64,000 nt of DNA, taken from positions 310,001-374,000 of the forward strand of contig NZ_PVMZ01000009.1 of NCBI RefSeq assembly GCF_003001815.1, read 5' to 3'. Positions within the stretch are counted from its first letter, which is position 1. Each line of letters begins with the position of its first letter. Shown one piece after another: positions 18,360 through 26,507 of the stretch. The notes below the pieces were generated by a model. The model saw only the letters and a list, made by a program, of their open reading frames with translations, did not search any database and was not told the DNA's origin. Position numbers and translations under genes: made by a program. Origin of the DNA: Actinoplanes italicus. Its GTDB lineage: Bacteria > Actinomycetota > Actinomycetes > Mycobacteriales > Micromonosporaceae.

Positions 18360-18527
18360 GGGGAAGGGTTCGCTGGGCATGGCTGGGCGATCAAGCGGCC
18401 TGGGGAAGGGTTCGCCGGCCACGGCTGGGCGATCAACAGCCCGGGGAAGGGTTTGCCTGCCACGGCTGGGTGATCAGGCGGTGTGGGGAAGGGTTCGCCG
18501 GGCACGGCTGGGCGATCAAGCGGCCCG
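18360..18527. repeat. Four tandem copies of a roughly 42-bp repeat
   Basis: Units starting GGGGAAGGG occur at 18360, 18402, 18443 and 18485, giving steps of 42, 41 and 42 bp. The shared core is GGTTCGCCGG, then CACGGCTGGGCGATCA. The 41-bp step breaks any reading frame, so this is not a protein repeat. Confidence 0.8.
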
Positions 18528-18613
18528 GGACAGGACTGTCCCCACCAGCCCCAACCAGGCCCTGACCGTAAAAGGTGTCTAGAGAACAGCTGGTCACCTT
18601 CCGCAGTGAAGAT

Positions 18614-18671
18614 CGCCCGCCGCCCGCCGCCCGCCGCCCGCCGCCCGCCGCCCGCCCGCCCGCCGCCCGCG
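18614..18671. repeat. GC-only heptamer microsatellite (CGCCCGC)n
   Basis: About 58 bp of nearly pure CGCCCGC heptamers, with a local slip to CGCC/CCGC units near the end. It is a likely site of replication slippage and of assembly error. Confidence 0.75.
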
Positions 18672-18949
18672 AGCCGCGGGGACACCCGCCCGGGCTTCGC
18701 GTGTGCTCCCGATGTCGTCGGCTACAACGGTGGGGTCGCACACTGCGGATCCGTGGACGCCTGCCGTCGCCTCCGCGACGACAGGGTCGCGCGTAACCGC
18801 TGGGTGTGACCCCACCGCCGCAGCAACGGCACCGCTCGTCCGGGTGCCGGATCCTGCCGCGCTTGCAGCCCGGCCGGAGACTCCGGCTGCCGTCAGGTGG
18901 CTCGGCCACTGCTCGCGACCCCGCCCCCGACCCTCACTCCGGAGTCCCT

Positions 18950-19654
18950 TCAGAGGCGGTGGGCAGCCAGTTCCTCGTAGTAGGGGCGGGCGGCCTCGAC
19001 CAGCGGGAGCAGCCGGTCCGGGACCGAGGCGGGCGACGGGTCGTAGGGCGCGAAACCGGTCGAGGCGTGCACCGACGCGTACCAATGAGGCGCCCACACG
19101 CCGTCCTCCGGTCGCGGGCCGGTAGCCCAGGAGAGCATCGCCGGGTCGAAGGCGAAGCCGAGGCTCTCGCAGAGAAGTCGCAGGGTACGGCCGGGGTCGC
19201 GCAGCACGTCGGCCGAGTCGACGACCGGTCCGCCGAACGTGCGGAAGATCTCGGCCTGCTGCGGATAGCCGAGGTCGGAGAGGGTGGGCTCGCCGCGGAC
19301 CTTCGAGTACGACGCCACCACGTGCGCGGGGTCGCGGATCAGGAAGGCGTGGGTGAGCTTGCCCAGCCAGTCCCGGCCGATCCCGGGGAGCAGGTGGTGG
19401 GTCATGTGCTTCTGGTAGTAGACGGCCGGGTCGCCGGGGATCGGACCGGTCAGCGCGTCGGCGACGTCCTCCCAGCGTTGCGGCTGGGAGGCCAGGATCT
19501 CGTCGCGGCCGGGGTGGTCGAGACCGGTGGCGGCCAGGTAATGGGCGTACAGCGGCTCGTCGGAGACGACGGTGTCGGCGCGTGAGCCGAAGCTGCGCAT
19601 CATCGCCGTGGAGATGTTGCGGGGACCTGACCACATCGCGACCCGGATCGTCAT
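18950..19654 (-). CDS. Sulfotransferase-like P-loop protein
   Basis: 234 residues. The N-terminal VAMWSGPRNISTAMMRSF is a P-loop resembling the PAPS 5'-phosphosulfate loop, and AFLIRDPAHVVASYSK resembles the 3'-phosphate-binding RDPxxxxxS motif of sulfotransferases. The protein is short for the family but complete by these motifs. Bacterial relatives of this subtype often sit beside class IV aminotransferases, and I recall plant proteins that fuse the two; the aminotransferase at 16182-17087 fits this. Its substrate is unknown and transfer of sulfate is not proven. Confidence 0.7.
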   Translation of the reverse strand: MTIRVAMWSGPRNISTAMMRSFGSRADTVVSDEPLYAHYLAATGLDHPGRDEILASQPQRWEDVADALTGPIPGDPAVYYQKHMTHHLLPGIGRDWLGKLTHAFLIRDPAHVVASYSKVRGEPTLSDLGYPQQAEIFRTFGGPVVDSADVLRDPGRTLRLLCESLGFAFDPAMLSWATGPRPEDGVWAPHWYASVHASTGFAPYDPSPASVPDRLLPLVEAARPYYEELAAHRL

Positions 19655-19682
19655 GACCCCATGGTCACACTTGTGACAGGTG

Positions 19683-20135
19683 TTACGCCTCCGCCGTTCC
19701 GACCGCCACCGGGCCGATCCACTTCAGGTCCGGGACGTTGACGACGATCGCCTCCTGCGTGGTACGGGAGATCACCACGACGGCCTCGTTCTCCGGATCC
19801 GGGTTCTCCTCGCGATGCGGGACCCATGGCGGTACGTAGATGTAGTCCCCGGGTTTGGTGTCGACCCGGATCTCACCCTTCTCCTCGTCCAGGAAGACGA
19901 ACGACGGGTTGCCGCTGACCACGTAGATCGCGGTCTCGGACTCGCCGTGGTGGTGATTGCCGGAGTTGGTGCTCGCGGCCACGTGGGTCTGCCCCATCCA
20001 GAGGTTCCGGCTGCCCACGGTGGCGCCGCTGATCGCCTCGACCCGGCGCATCCCGCTGGTCTGGGCGGTGTCGGAGCTCAGCGAGTGGGACGCGATGTGG
20101 TGCAGTCTCTGATGGAACGGATCCTCGACGCTCAT
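19683..20135 (-). CDS. Cupin domain protein
   Basis: A 150-residue single-domain cupin. Motif 1 is GNHHHGESETAIYVVSG, with two metal-ligand histidines and a glutamate. Motif 2 is GDYIYVPPWVPH. A metal-dependent dioxygenase, isomerase or sensor role is possible; the substrate is unknown. The ATG at 20135 is chosen for AGGA seven bases upstream; a TTG 12 codons earlier lies close to the operator. It is divergent from the flavin reductase, and the shared gap carries the 18-bp site that also precedes the LysR gene, so it probably belongs to the organosulfur regulon. Confidence 0.82.
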   Translation of the reverse strand: MSVEDPFHQRLHHIASHSLSSDTAQTSGMRRVEAISGATVGSRNLWMGQTHVAASTNSGNHHHGESETAIYVVSGNPSFVFLDEEKGEIRVDTKPGDYIYVPPWVPHREENPDPENEAVVVISRTTQEAIVVNVPDLKWIGPVAVGTAEA

Positions 20136-20177
20136 GCCCGCATCCTGGCTGGTCAACCCCGCCAATGTCAATGAGAT

Positions 20178-20195
20178 CCTATCGGTTTACTAGGA
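20178..20195. promoter_or_regulatory. Palindromic operator, copy 1 (cupin / flavin reductase gap)
   Basis: CCTATCGGTTTACTAGGA matches copy 2 at 21703-21720 in 16 of 18 bases. The outer arms (CCTA and TAGG, extending here to ATCCTA and TAGGAT) form an inverted repeat. It lies about 42 bp upstream of the cupin start and 140 bp upstream of the flavin reductase start. Binding by the LysR regulator next door is inferred. Confidence 0.7.
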
Positions 20196-20335
20196 TATGG
20201 GAAGCGGGTTGACGGGCCGGGTGACCGCAGAGCACCGTCAGTGGTGCGAGCCTGGCGGCGGGTGACCTCGGGCATCACACGCCGCCTTCGCGACGAGCAA
20301 GAGCTGTACCGACCGCAATGCGATGGAGGCCCGTC

Positions 20336-20845
20336 ATGACCCTGCAAGCCGTCCCCACCGATACCGTGGACGCCGATCTGTTCCGCCAGCTGCTGCGTCG
20401 CCACGCCGCGGCCGTGGTGGTGGTCACCGCGCCCGGTGAACCGGCCACCGGCTTCACCGCGACCTCCTTCACCTCGGTCTCCCTCGACCCGCCACTGGTC
20501 TCGTTCTGCCTGGCCCAGAGCGCCTCGGCGTGGCCCGCGGTGCAGGCCGCCGACACGGTCGCGGTGCACGTGCTCGGTCAGGAGCAGGAGCACGTGGCCA
20601 GGACGTTCTCGACCCGCGGCATCGACCGGCTGGCCGAGCACGGCGCCTGGCGGGAGGGGCCCGGCGGGGTTCCCCTGCTCGACGGGGTGCTGGCTCGCCT
20701 GGTCTGCCGGGTCGTCGACCGGGTGCAGGCCGGCGACCACACGATCGTGCTGGCCACCCCGCTCACCGGTGAGCACGGGCTGGGGTCGACGACGACCCCG
20801 CTGGTCTACCACTCGGGACGTTACGTGGCCCTCAATGGCGAATAG
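20336..20845 (+). CDS. Flavin reductase (FMN), HpaC/RutF-like
   Basis: A 169-residue flavin reductase that would supply FMNH2 to the three luciferase-like monooxygenases downstream. The family pattern is clear: RRHAAAVVVVTA, TGFTATSFTSVSLDPPLVSFCL, HVLGQEQEHVARTFS, and a C-terminal PLVYHSGRYVAL. The ATG at 20336 has a strong GGAGG six bases upstream, which decides the start over an in-frame ATG six codons earlier. Its 3' end overlaps the convergent LysR gene by 14 bp. Confidence 0.92.
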   Translation: MTLQAVPTDTVDADLFRQLLRRHAAAVVVVTAPGEPATGFTATSFTSVSLDPPLVSFCLAQSASAWPAVQAADTVAVHVLGQEQEHVARTFSTRGIDRLAEHGAWREGPGGVPLLDGVLARLVCRVVDRVQAGDHTIVLATPLTGEHGLGSTTTPLVYHSGRYVALNGE

Positions 20846-21701
20846 CGCCGGTCAGGATTTTCGTGAGCGCTGTGGCGGCCCCGTCCAACAGTTCGGGCGG
20901 CAGGCCGCGGCGGGGCCAGACCGACAGCTCGAGAGGGCGCGGCGGCGGCAGGTCGTCGCGGGCGGCCAGCCCGTCCGGCCGCTGGCCGAGTGTGGCCATC
21001 AGGCCCACGCCGAGCCCCGCCCGGACGGCGGCCTGAACTCCGGCCAGATGGGCGGCCTCGGCGCCCACCTCGGTCGGCACGTCGCCCTCGGCCAGCGTCT
21101 CCAGGGCCAGGCTGCGGATCGCGCACGGGGCGTCGAAGCAGACCAGCGGCACCGGCTCGCCGGGCGCCGGCGATGTCCAATGGGGAGCTGAATACCAGGT
21201 CAGGTGTAGCTCGCCGACGGTCCGGGCGTCGCTCTCCTGGGCCGGGCCGAGCAGCAGCGCCAGATCGATCTTGCCCTCCTGCAGTGCGGTCCGCAGCTGG
21301 GCGCCGCGATCGATCCGGAACCGGATGCGCCGGTCCGGGAAGGTGGCGGCCAGAGCGGCCGTGAGCTCGGGCAGCAGCTGGGCCGCGGCGTGCTCGGTCG
21401 ACCCGATCACCAGGGCCGGCTCGTCGTCGGCGCTGAGGGCGCCGAAGGCGTGCAATGCCTCGTCGTGCACGGCCAGGATCCGCCGGGCGTGGCCGAGCAG
21501 GGCCTCGCCGTCGGCGGTGAACCGTGAGCCGCGCCCGTCGCGCTCGACGAGGGTGCGGCCGAGGGCGGTCTCCAGCCGGCGCACGTGCTGACTGACCGCA
21601 CCCTGGCTCAGGTGCAGGGACGTGGCGGCCCGCTGGAAGCCGCCACAATCCGCGACGGCGACGAGGCTGCGCAGCGGAGCGATGTCGAGATACCGACTCA
21701 T
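20832..21701 (-). CDS. LysR family transcriptional regulator
   Basis: 289 residues. The N-terminal helix-turn-helix (about 5-64) reads FQRAATSLHLSQGAVSQHVRRLETALG, followed by a periplasmic-binding-protein-like effector domain. It is divergent from the nine-gene monooxygenase/ABC operon. Its own start codon abuts the 18-bp palindrome that also occurs before the cupin and flavin reductase genes, so autoregulation and control of both divergent pairs is the simplest reading. The effector is unknown; sulfur-limitation regulators such as SsuR or Cbl are a family precedent. Confidence 0.9.
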   Translation of the reverse strand: MSRYLDIAPLRSLVAVADCGGFQRAATSLHLSQGAVSQHVRRLETALGRTLVERDGRGSRFTADGEALLGHARRILAVHDEALHAFGALSADDEPALVIGSTEHAAAQLLPELTAALAATFPDRRIRFRIDRGAQLRTALQEGKIDLALLLGPAQESDARTVGELHLTWYSAPHWTSPAPGEPVPLVCFDAPCAIRSLALETLAEGDVPTEVGAEAAHLAGVQAAVRAGLGVGLMATLGQRPDGLAARDDLPPPRPLELSVWPRRGLPPELLDGAATALTKILTGAIRH

Positions 21702-21702
21702 A

Positions 21703-21720
21703 CCTATCAGTCTACTAGGA
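21703..21720. promoter_or_regulatory. Palindromic operator, copy 2 (LysR / monooxygenase operon gap)
   Basis: CCTATCAGTCTACTAGGA begins two bases upstream of the LysR ATG, on the divergent side facing the operon at 21859. It differs from copy 1 at two inner positions. A second, unrelated inverted repeat (GTGATG, 6-base loop, CATCAC) lies at 21735-21752 and may be another regulator contact. Confidence 0.7.
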
Positions 21721-21858
21721 ATTGATCAGCGGTTGTGATGGCTTGTCATCACGATCTCTCCTTGGACGCCGGAACACGGGCCTGCTGATACTGAAGCCGG
21801 TGCCGCCGCCCGAGGCGCCAACCCCCTAAAAGCTATCGATAAATGAAAAGGTCCATAA

Positions 21859-23190
21859 ATGTCGAAAAAGACGCTTAAATTAGGTGCCGTATTGCTCGGT
21901 GTGGGCGGACCCGGTCAGCACCACACCTGGCTCAATCCCGAGATACCGGGCGACGCCAGCGTCGACATCCGGTGGTACATCGCCCGGGCGCAGCAGGCCG
22001 AGGCCGCGAAGTTCGACCTCGTGTTCATCGTGGACAGCCAGTTCATCACCCCGGACTCGCCCAACCACTACCTGAACCGGCTCGAGCCGCTGACCCTGCT
22101 CTCCGCCGTGGCCGTTCACACCACCAGCATCGGCCTGGTCGGCACGCTGACCACCTCGTACAACGACCCGTTCAACATCGCCCGGCGGCTCGCCTCGCTC
22201 GACGTGATCAGCGGCGGGCGGGCCGGGTGGAACGTGGTCGCGACCGGGGACGGCGGCACCGCCGGCAACTACGGCCGCAAGGAGCACTACGACTATGCCA
22301 CCCGGTACGGCCGCGCGCTGGAACACGTCCGCGTGGTCCAGGGACTGTGGGACTCGTACGAGGACGACGCCTTCCCCCGCGACAAGGAGCGCGGCGTCTT
22401 CTTCGACAAGAGCAGGCAGCACGCCCTGAACCACATCGGCGAGCACTTCCAGGTGGTCGGTCCGCTCAACCTGCAGCGCTCGCCGCAGGGCCAGCCGGTC
22501 ATCTTCCAGGCCGGCGACTCCGACGAGGGCCGTGACCTGGGTGCGAGCGTCGCCGAGGCGATCTTCACGCACGCCCAGACGGTCGAGGAAGGCGTGGCGT
22601 TCGCCGAGGACATCAGGAGCCGGGCCAAGGCCAAGGGCCGTGATCCCGAGCACGTCCTGATCTTCCCGGGCATCGGCCTGACCCTCGCGGACACCGATGA
22701 GGAGGCCCGCGCGAAGGAGGCCGCGATCATCGGCGGCAAGGACTTCGACCGGGCGCTCAAGGAGCTAGGCCGCCCGTTCGGCTGGCACGACTTCACGCAG
22801 TACGACCTGGACGCGCCCTTCCCGGAGCTCGGCGACCTGGGCGACCGCAGCTTCCGCACCCACGCCGAGAAGATCAAGAAGCTGGCGAAGGACAACGGTT
22901 TCACGCTGCGCCAGGTCGTGCAGCACGGCATCGAGTCCCGCCGCTCGCCGTTCACCGGCTCCCCGCTCACCGTGGCGAACGAGATCCAGAAGTGGTTCGA
23001 GGCCGGCGCGTTCGACGGCATCAACGTCACCGTCACCGTGCCCAGCGAGTTCGCCCGGTTCACCGACGAGGTGCTGCCGATCCTGCGCGAGCGCGGCATC
23101 GTCCGCTCCGAGTACGAGGCCACCACCCTGCGCGGCAACCTCGGCCTGCCCGTCCCCCAGAACATCCACACCACTGCGAAGGCATCCTGA
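21859..23190 (+). CDS. FMN-dependent monooxygenase, NtaA/SnaA/DszA family (copy 1)
   Basis: A 443-residue flavin monooxygenase of the bacterial luciferase superfamily. DszA/NtaA-type landmarks are GVGGPGQHHTW, FIVDSQFITPDS, HYLNRLEPLTLLSAVA, GRAGWNVVATG, WDSYEDDAFPRD and RSPQGQPVIFQAGDSDEGR. It would use FMNH2 and O2 to open a C-S or C-N bond; the exact substrate cannot be read from sequence. The ATG has AAGG seven bases upstream. It is the first gene of a nine-gene operon, and its stop overlaps the next start (TGATG). The second copy at 28051 shares most landmark blocks. Confidence 0.92.
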   Translation: MSKKTLKLGAVLLGVGGPGQHHTWLNPEIPGDASVDIRWYIARAQQAEAAKFDLVFIVDSQFITPDSPNHYLNRLEPLTLLSAVAVHTTSIGLVGTLTTSYNDPFNIARRLASLDVISGGRAGWNVVATGDGGTAGNYGRKEHYDYATRYGRALEHVRVVQGLWDSYEDDAFPRDKERGVFFDKSRQHALNHIGEHFQVVGPLNLQRSPQGQPVIFQAGDSDEGRDLGASVAEAIFTHAQTVEEGVAFAEDIRSRAKAKGRDPEHVLIFPGIGLTLADTDEEARAKEAAIIGGKDFDRALKELGRPFGWHDFTQYDLDAPFPELGDLGDRSFRTHAEKIKKLAKDNGFTLRQVVQHGIESRRSPFTGSPLTVANEIQKWFEAGAFDGINVTVTVPSEFARFTDEVLPILRERGIVRSEYEATTLRGNLGLPVPQNIHTTAKAS

Positions 23191-24686
23191 TGAGACGTAC
23201 CAAACTGGCGGCCGCGGTAAGCGCACTGGCACTGGCCCTCACCGGTTGCGCCGGTGGTGCGGCCGGCGGCGGCAAAAGTGAGCCCACACTCCGCTGGGCC
23301 GTCACCCTGCCCGCCCACTGGGACCCGGTGGTGTCCGGCAGCGGCGCGCAGTTCCGGATCCTGTCGCTGGCATACGCCTCGCTCACCGAGATCAACGAGA
23401 AGGGTGAGGCCGTCCCGAGCCTGGCCGAGAGCTGGGACTACAACGACAAGGGCGACCAGGTCACCTTCCACCTGCGCAAGGGCCTGAAGTTCAGCGACGG
23501 CGAGCCGGTGAACGCCGAGGCGATCAAGGCGTACCTGGAGCGGGCCAAGACGCAGAAGAACTCGGCGCTGTTCGGCGACCTCACCTCGATCAAGACGGTG
23601 ACCGCGAAGGATCTCGATGTGGTCATCGACCTGACCCAGACCGACTTCCAGATCCCTCTGCTGCTCGGCGAGCGGGTCGCCCAGATCCCCAGCCCGAAGG
23701 CGGCGCAGGACCCGGCCGCGCTGGACAAGAGCCCGGTCGGCGCCGGCCCGTTCGTGGTCACCGAGAACGTGCCCGGCTCGCACGTCCACCTCAAGAAGAA
23801 CCCGGACTACTGGGACGCCGCCAACATCAAGATCGAGAAGGTGGAGCTGCTCTCCGCCCCCGACACGGCGACCATCGTCTCGGGCGTGCAGACCGGTGTC
23901 TACGACCTGGCCGGCCTCGCCCCGAACCAGGTCAAGGCGGCCGAGGCGGCCAAGCTCGACGTGGTTCTCCAGCCGGGCTACAACGCCTCGAACATCAGCA
24001 TCAACATCAACAAGAAGCCGTTCGACAACCCCAAGGTCGTCGACGCGGTGCGGCACGCGATCAACCGGCAGGAGTTCGTCGACAAGGTCACCTTCGGGCA
24101 GGGCACACCCACCGACCAGCCGTTCCCGACGACCTATCTGGCGTACGACCAGCAGTCGGCTAACCGCTGGCCGTACGACGTGGAGAAGGCCAAGGCGCTG
24201 CTCGCCGAGGCCGGCCACAAGCCCGGCGACATCAAGCTCGATCTGGTCATCCCCAACCAGCAGACCGCCGCCGAGATCGTCCAGTCGCAGCTCGCCGCGA
24301 TCGGCATCACGGTCGGCATCAAGGTCGACCCGAACTGGGCCACCCCGTTCTTCGCCAAGGACCTGACCCTGTCGCTGTACGGCACCACCGGACGTGAGTC
24401 GCCCGTGCAGACGCTGACCGCCCACTTCGGCCCCAACGGACCGCTGAACCTCAGCACCCCGTACCAGCCGGAAGGTTTTGAAGTGGCCGTGAAGAAGGCC
24501 CGTGAGACGCCGCTCGGCTCGCCCGACTATCAGGCGAACCTGCAGGCCGCGACCCGTGCCGGACTGGAGAGCAAGGCTCTGGTCTTCACCCACTCGCTGC
24601 CGAACCTGTTCGTGAAGAGCTCCAAGGTGTCGGACTTCGCGCCGATCCCCGGGCAGCTGCACTGGACCGGGCTGACCGTCTCATGA
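23190..24686 (+). CDS. ABC transporter substrate-binding lipoprotein, peptide/nickel (family 5)
   Basis: A 498-residue lipoprotein with signal peptide and lipobox LTGC (Cys20). It is a DppA/OppA-type solute-binding protein (SYASLTEINEKGEAVPSLAESW-like opening, split here in reading, and GAGPFVVTENVPG). It would capture the monooxygenase substrate outside the cell. It overlaps the upstream stop by one base and the downstream permease start by four, so the importer is translated with the enzymes. Confidence 0.92.
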   Translation: MRRTKLAAAVSALALALTGCAGGAAGGGKSEPTLRWAVTLPAHWDPVVSGSGAQFRILSLAYASLTEINEKGEAVPSLAESWDYNDKGDQVTFHLRKGLKFSDGEPVNAEAIKAYLERAKTQKNSALFGDLTSIKTVTAKDLDVVIDLTQTDFQIPLLLGERVAQIPSPKAAQDPAALDKSPVGAGPFVVTENVPGSHVHLKKNPDYWDAANIKIEKVELLSAPDTATIVSGVQTGVYDLAGLAPNQVKAAEAAKLDVVLQPGYNASNISININKKPFDNPKVVDAVRHAINRQEFVDKVTFGQGTPTDQPFPTTYLAYDQQSANRWPYDVEKAKALLAEAGHKPGDIKLDLVIPNQQTAAEIVQSQLAAIGITVGIKVDPNWATPFFAKDLTLSLYGTTGRESPVQTLTAHFGPNGPLNLSTPYQPEGFEVAVKKARETPLGSPDYQANLQAATRAGLESKALVFTHSLPNLFVKSSKVSDFAPIPGQLHWTGLTVS

Positions 24687-25642
24687 TCAAGGGCCTGCTC
24701 AGCGGTCTCGTCCGTACGATCGCCATCTTCGTACCGGTCTTCGGAGTCGCCACGTTCGTGACGTTCGCGCTGCGGGCGCTGAGCGGGCTCTCGCCGGCTC
24801 ACCTGCAACTGGGTGAGTCGGCCACCCCGGAGACGATCGCCCAGATCGAGCACGAGTGGGGACTGGACCGGCCGTTTCTCACCCAGTACTTCGACTGGTT
24901 CGGCGACCTCCTCGACGGCGACCTCGGCGTCAGCTGGTTCAACGGCGCCGACATCTCCCGGCTGCTGCTGGAGGGCGCCGTCATCAGCCTCTCGGTGGCC
25001 GGGCTCGCGCTGGTCATCGGCGTGGTCTTCGGATTCGGGTTCGGCGTGCTGGCCGCGGTGCGCCGGACCACCTGGGTGGACCGGGCGATCACCGGGTTCA
25101 TGACGTTCATCTCGGTGATGCCCTCGTTCGTGGTCGGCATCGCGCTGGTCGTGGTGTTCGCCGTGGCGCTCGGCTGGTTCCCCTCGGCCGGTTACGTGCC
25201 GGCCGAGCGGGGCTGGGCGGTGTGGCTGGCCCACATCACCCTGCCGGCCATCGCGCTCAGCTTCGACACCGTCTCCGACGTGGCACGTCAGCTGCGGGCG
25301 GGACTCGTGGCCGCGTACCGCGAAAACTATGTGACCGGCGCCGTGGTCCGCGGCCTCAGCCCTCGCCGGATCTTCTTCCGGCACGTGCTGCGCAACGGCA
25401 TGGGCCCGGCGCTGACCGTGCTCGGCATGAAGTTCCCTAACCTGCTCGGCGGCGCCGTCGTCACCGAGTCGATCTTCGGAATGCCCGGGTTCGGGCAGTT
25501 CGCCGCCGACTCGGCCCAGCGTGGCGACGTCCCGGCCGTGCAGGGCGTGCTGGTCGTCTCGGTGGTCCTCGTCGTGGTCTTCAACCTGCTGGTCAATGTC
25601 ATCCTGGTCCGGGTCACCCCGGCCTCGGCACGGGGGGTCTGA
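24683..25642 (+). CDS. ABC transporter permease, DppB type
   Basis: 319 residues with about six membrane helices. Family signs are the N-terminal TFVTFALRAL, the periplasmic ETIAQIEHEWGLDRPFLTQY segment, and the EAA-like loop VTGAVVRGLSPRRIFFRHVLRNG that contacts the ATPase. ATGA overlap with the binding-protein gene. Confidence 0.92.
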   Translation: MIKGLLSGLVRTIAIFVPVFGVATFVTFALRALSGLSPAHLQLGESATPETIAQIEHEWGLDRPFLTQYFDWFGDLLDGDLGVSWFNGADISRLLLEGAVISLSVAGLALVIGVVFGFGFGVLAAVRRTTWVDRAITGFMTFISVMPSFVVGIALVVVFAVALGWFPSAGYVPAERGWAVWLAHITLPAIALSFDTVSDVARQLRAGLVAAYRENYVTGAVVRGLSPRRIFFRHVLRNGMGPALTVLGMKFPNLLGGAVVTESIFGMPGFGQFAADSAQRGDVPAVQGVLVVSVVLVVVFNLLVNVILVRVTPASARGV

Positions 25643-25643
25643 C

Positions 25644-26507
25644 ATGTTCCGCCGGATCCTCACACTGCCGACGGGCCGCATCGCGGTCGGCATAATCGCC
25701 TTCATCGCGCTGCTGGCGGTGGCCGGGCCGTTCCTCGCCCCGTACGACCCGCTCGAAGGCGGCGCCGAGATCCTCGCCGGACCGTCCGGCGCGCACTGGC
25801 TCGGCACCGACTACCTGGGCCGCGACGTGCTCAGCCGGCTGCTCGACGGCTCCCGGGTCAGCGTCCTCGGCTCGATCCAGGTGTCGCTGGTCGCCCTGGT
25901 CGCCGGGGTGATCCCGGGCATCCTGTCGGTCTACCTCGGCTCGGTCTTCGAATGGGTCACGCTGCGGCTGGCCGACACCCTGATCGCGTTGCCGTTCCTG
26001 GTCTTCGCGGTCGCCGTGACCGCCCTGCTCGGCAACGGCATCCCGCAGGCCATGTTCACCGTCGGCATCATGATCTCGCCGCTGTTCTTCCGGGTGTCGC
26101 GGGCCGCGACGCTGTCGGTGGCCCGCTCGCAGTACGTCGAGGCGGCGCTGATCTCCGGCGCCTCGGTCGGCTGGGTGGTCCGCAAGCACGTGTGGGTCAA
26201 GGTGCTGCCGCCGATCGCGGTGGCCCTGGCCAACACGGCCGGCATCGGCTTCGTCGTGGTATCGAGCCTGACCTTCCTCGGCATCGGCGTGCAGCCGCCC
26301 GCGCCGACCTGGGGCGGTGTGCTCGCCGCCGACCTCGGCTACCTCAGCTTCCGGCCGTGGGCGCCACTCGTACCCACCTTCTTGATCATGGCCACCGTCT
26401 GGGCCTGCAACCTGCTCGCCGACGCCATCCGGGACGTGTCAGGCGAAGCCGGGCGGGCGCTCCTGCTGAATCGGGGGAGGGGACATGTCCCTGCTCGCAC
26501 TGCGTGA
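25644..26507 (+). CDS. ABC transporter permease, DppC type
   Basis: 287 residues. The family opening is AGPFLAPYDPLEGG followed by HWLGTDYLGRDVLSRLLDGSRVS, then about five further helices and an EAA loop (YVEAALISGASVGWVVRKHV). The ATG lies one base after the upstream stop. A longer in-frame extension inside the DppB gene is not used. It forms a heterodimer with the DppB-type permease. Confidence 0.92.
   Translation: MFRRILTLPTGRIAVGIIAFIALLAVAGPFLAPYDPLEGGAEILAGPSGAHWLGTDYLGRDVLSRLLDGSRVSVLGSIQVSLVALVAGVIPGILSVYLGSVFEWVTLRLADTLIALPFLVFAVAVTALLGNGIPQAMFTVGIMISPLFFRVSRAATLSVARSQYVEAALISGASVGWVVRKHVWVKVLPPIAVALANTAGIGFVVVSSLTFLGIGVQPPAPTWGGVLAADLGYLSFRPWAPLVPTFLIMATVWACNLLADAIRDVSGEAGRALLLNRGRGHVPARTA

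Larger units (their letters stand above)
18164..18949. other. Non-coding, repeat-rich interval
   Basis: This 786-bp stretch has no frame with credible protein composition on either strand. It holds a roughly 42-bp tandem array (18360-18527) and a GC-only heptamer array (18614-18671), listed separately. No promoter or terminator could be fixed by eye. It separates two convergent genes. Confidence 0.6.

Noticed and set aside
18433..18909. Candidate minus-strand gene in the repeat-rich gap
   Set aside because: Arg/Gly/Cys-rich, overlaps both repeat arrays, no start signal or known motif.
21721..21858. Riboswitch (SAM or similar) in the leader of the monooxygenase operon
   Set aside because: Only a small inverted repeat is visible; no conserved riboswitch core could be matched.
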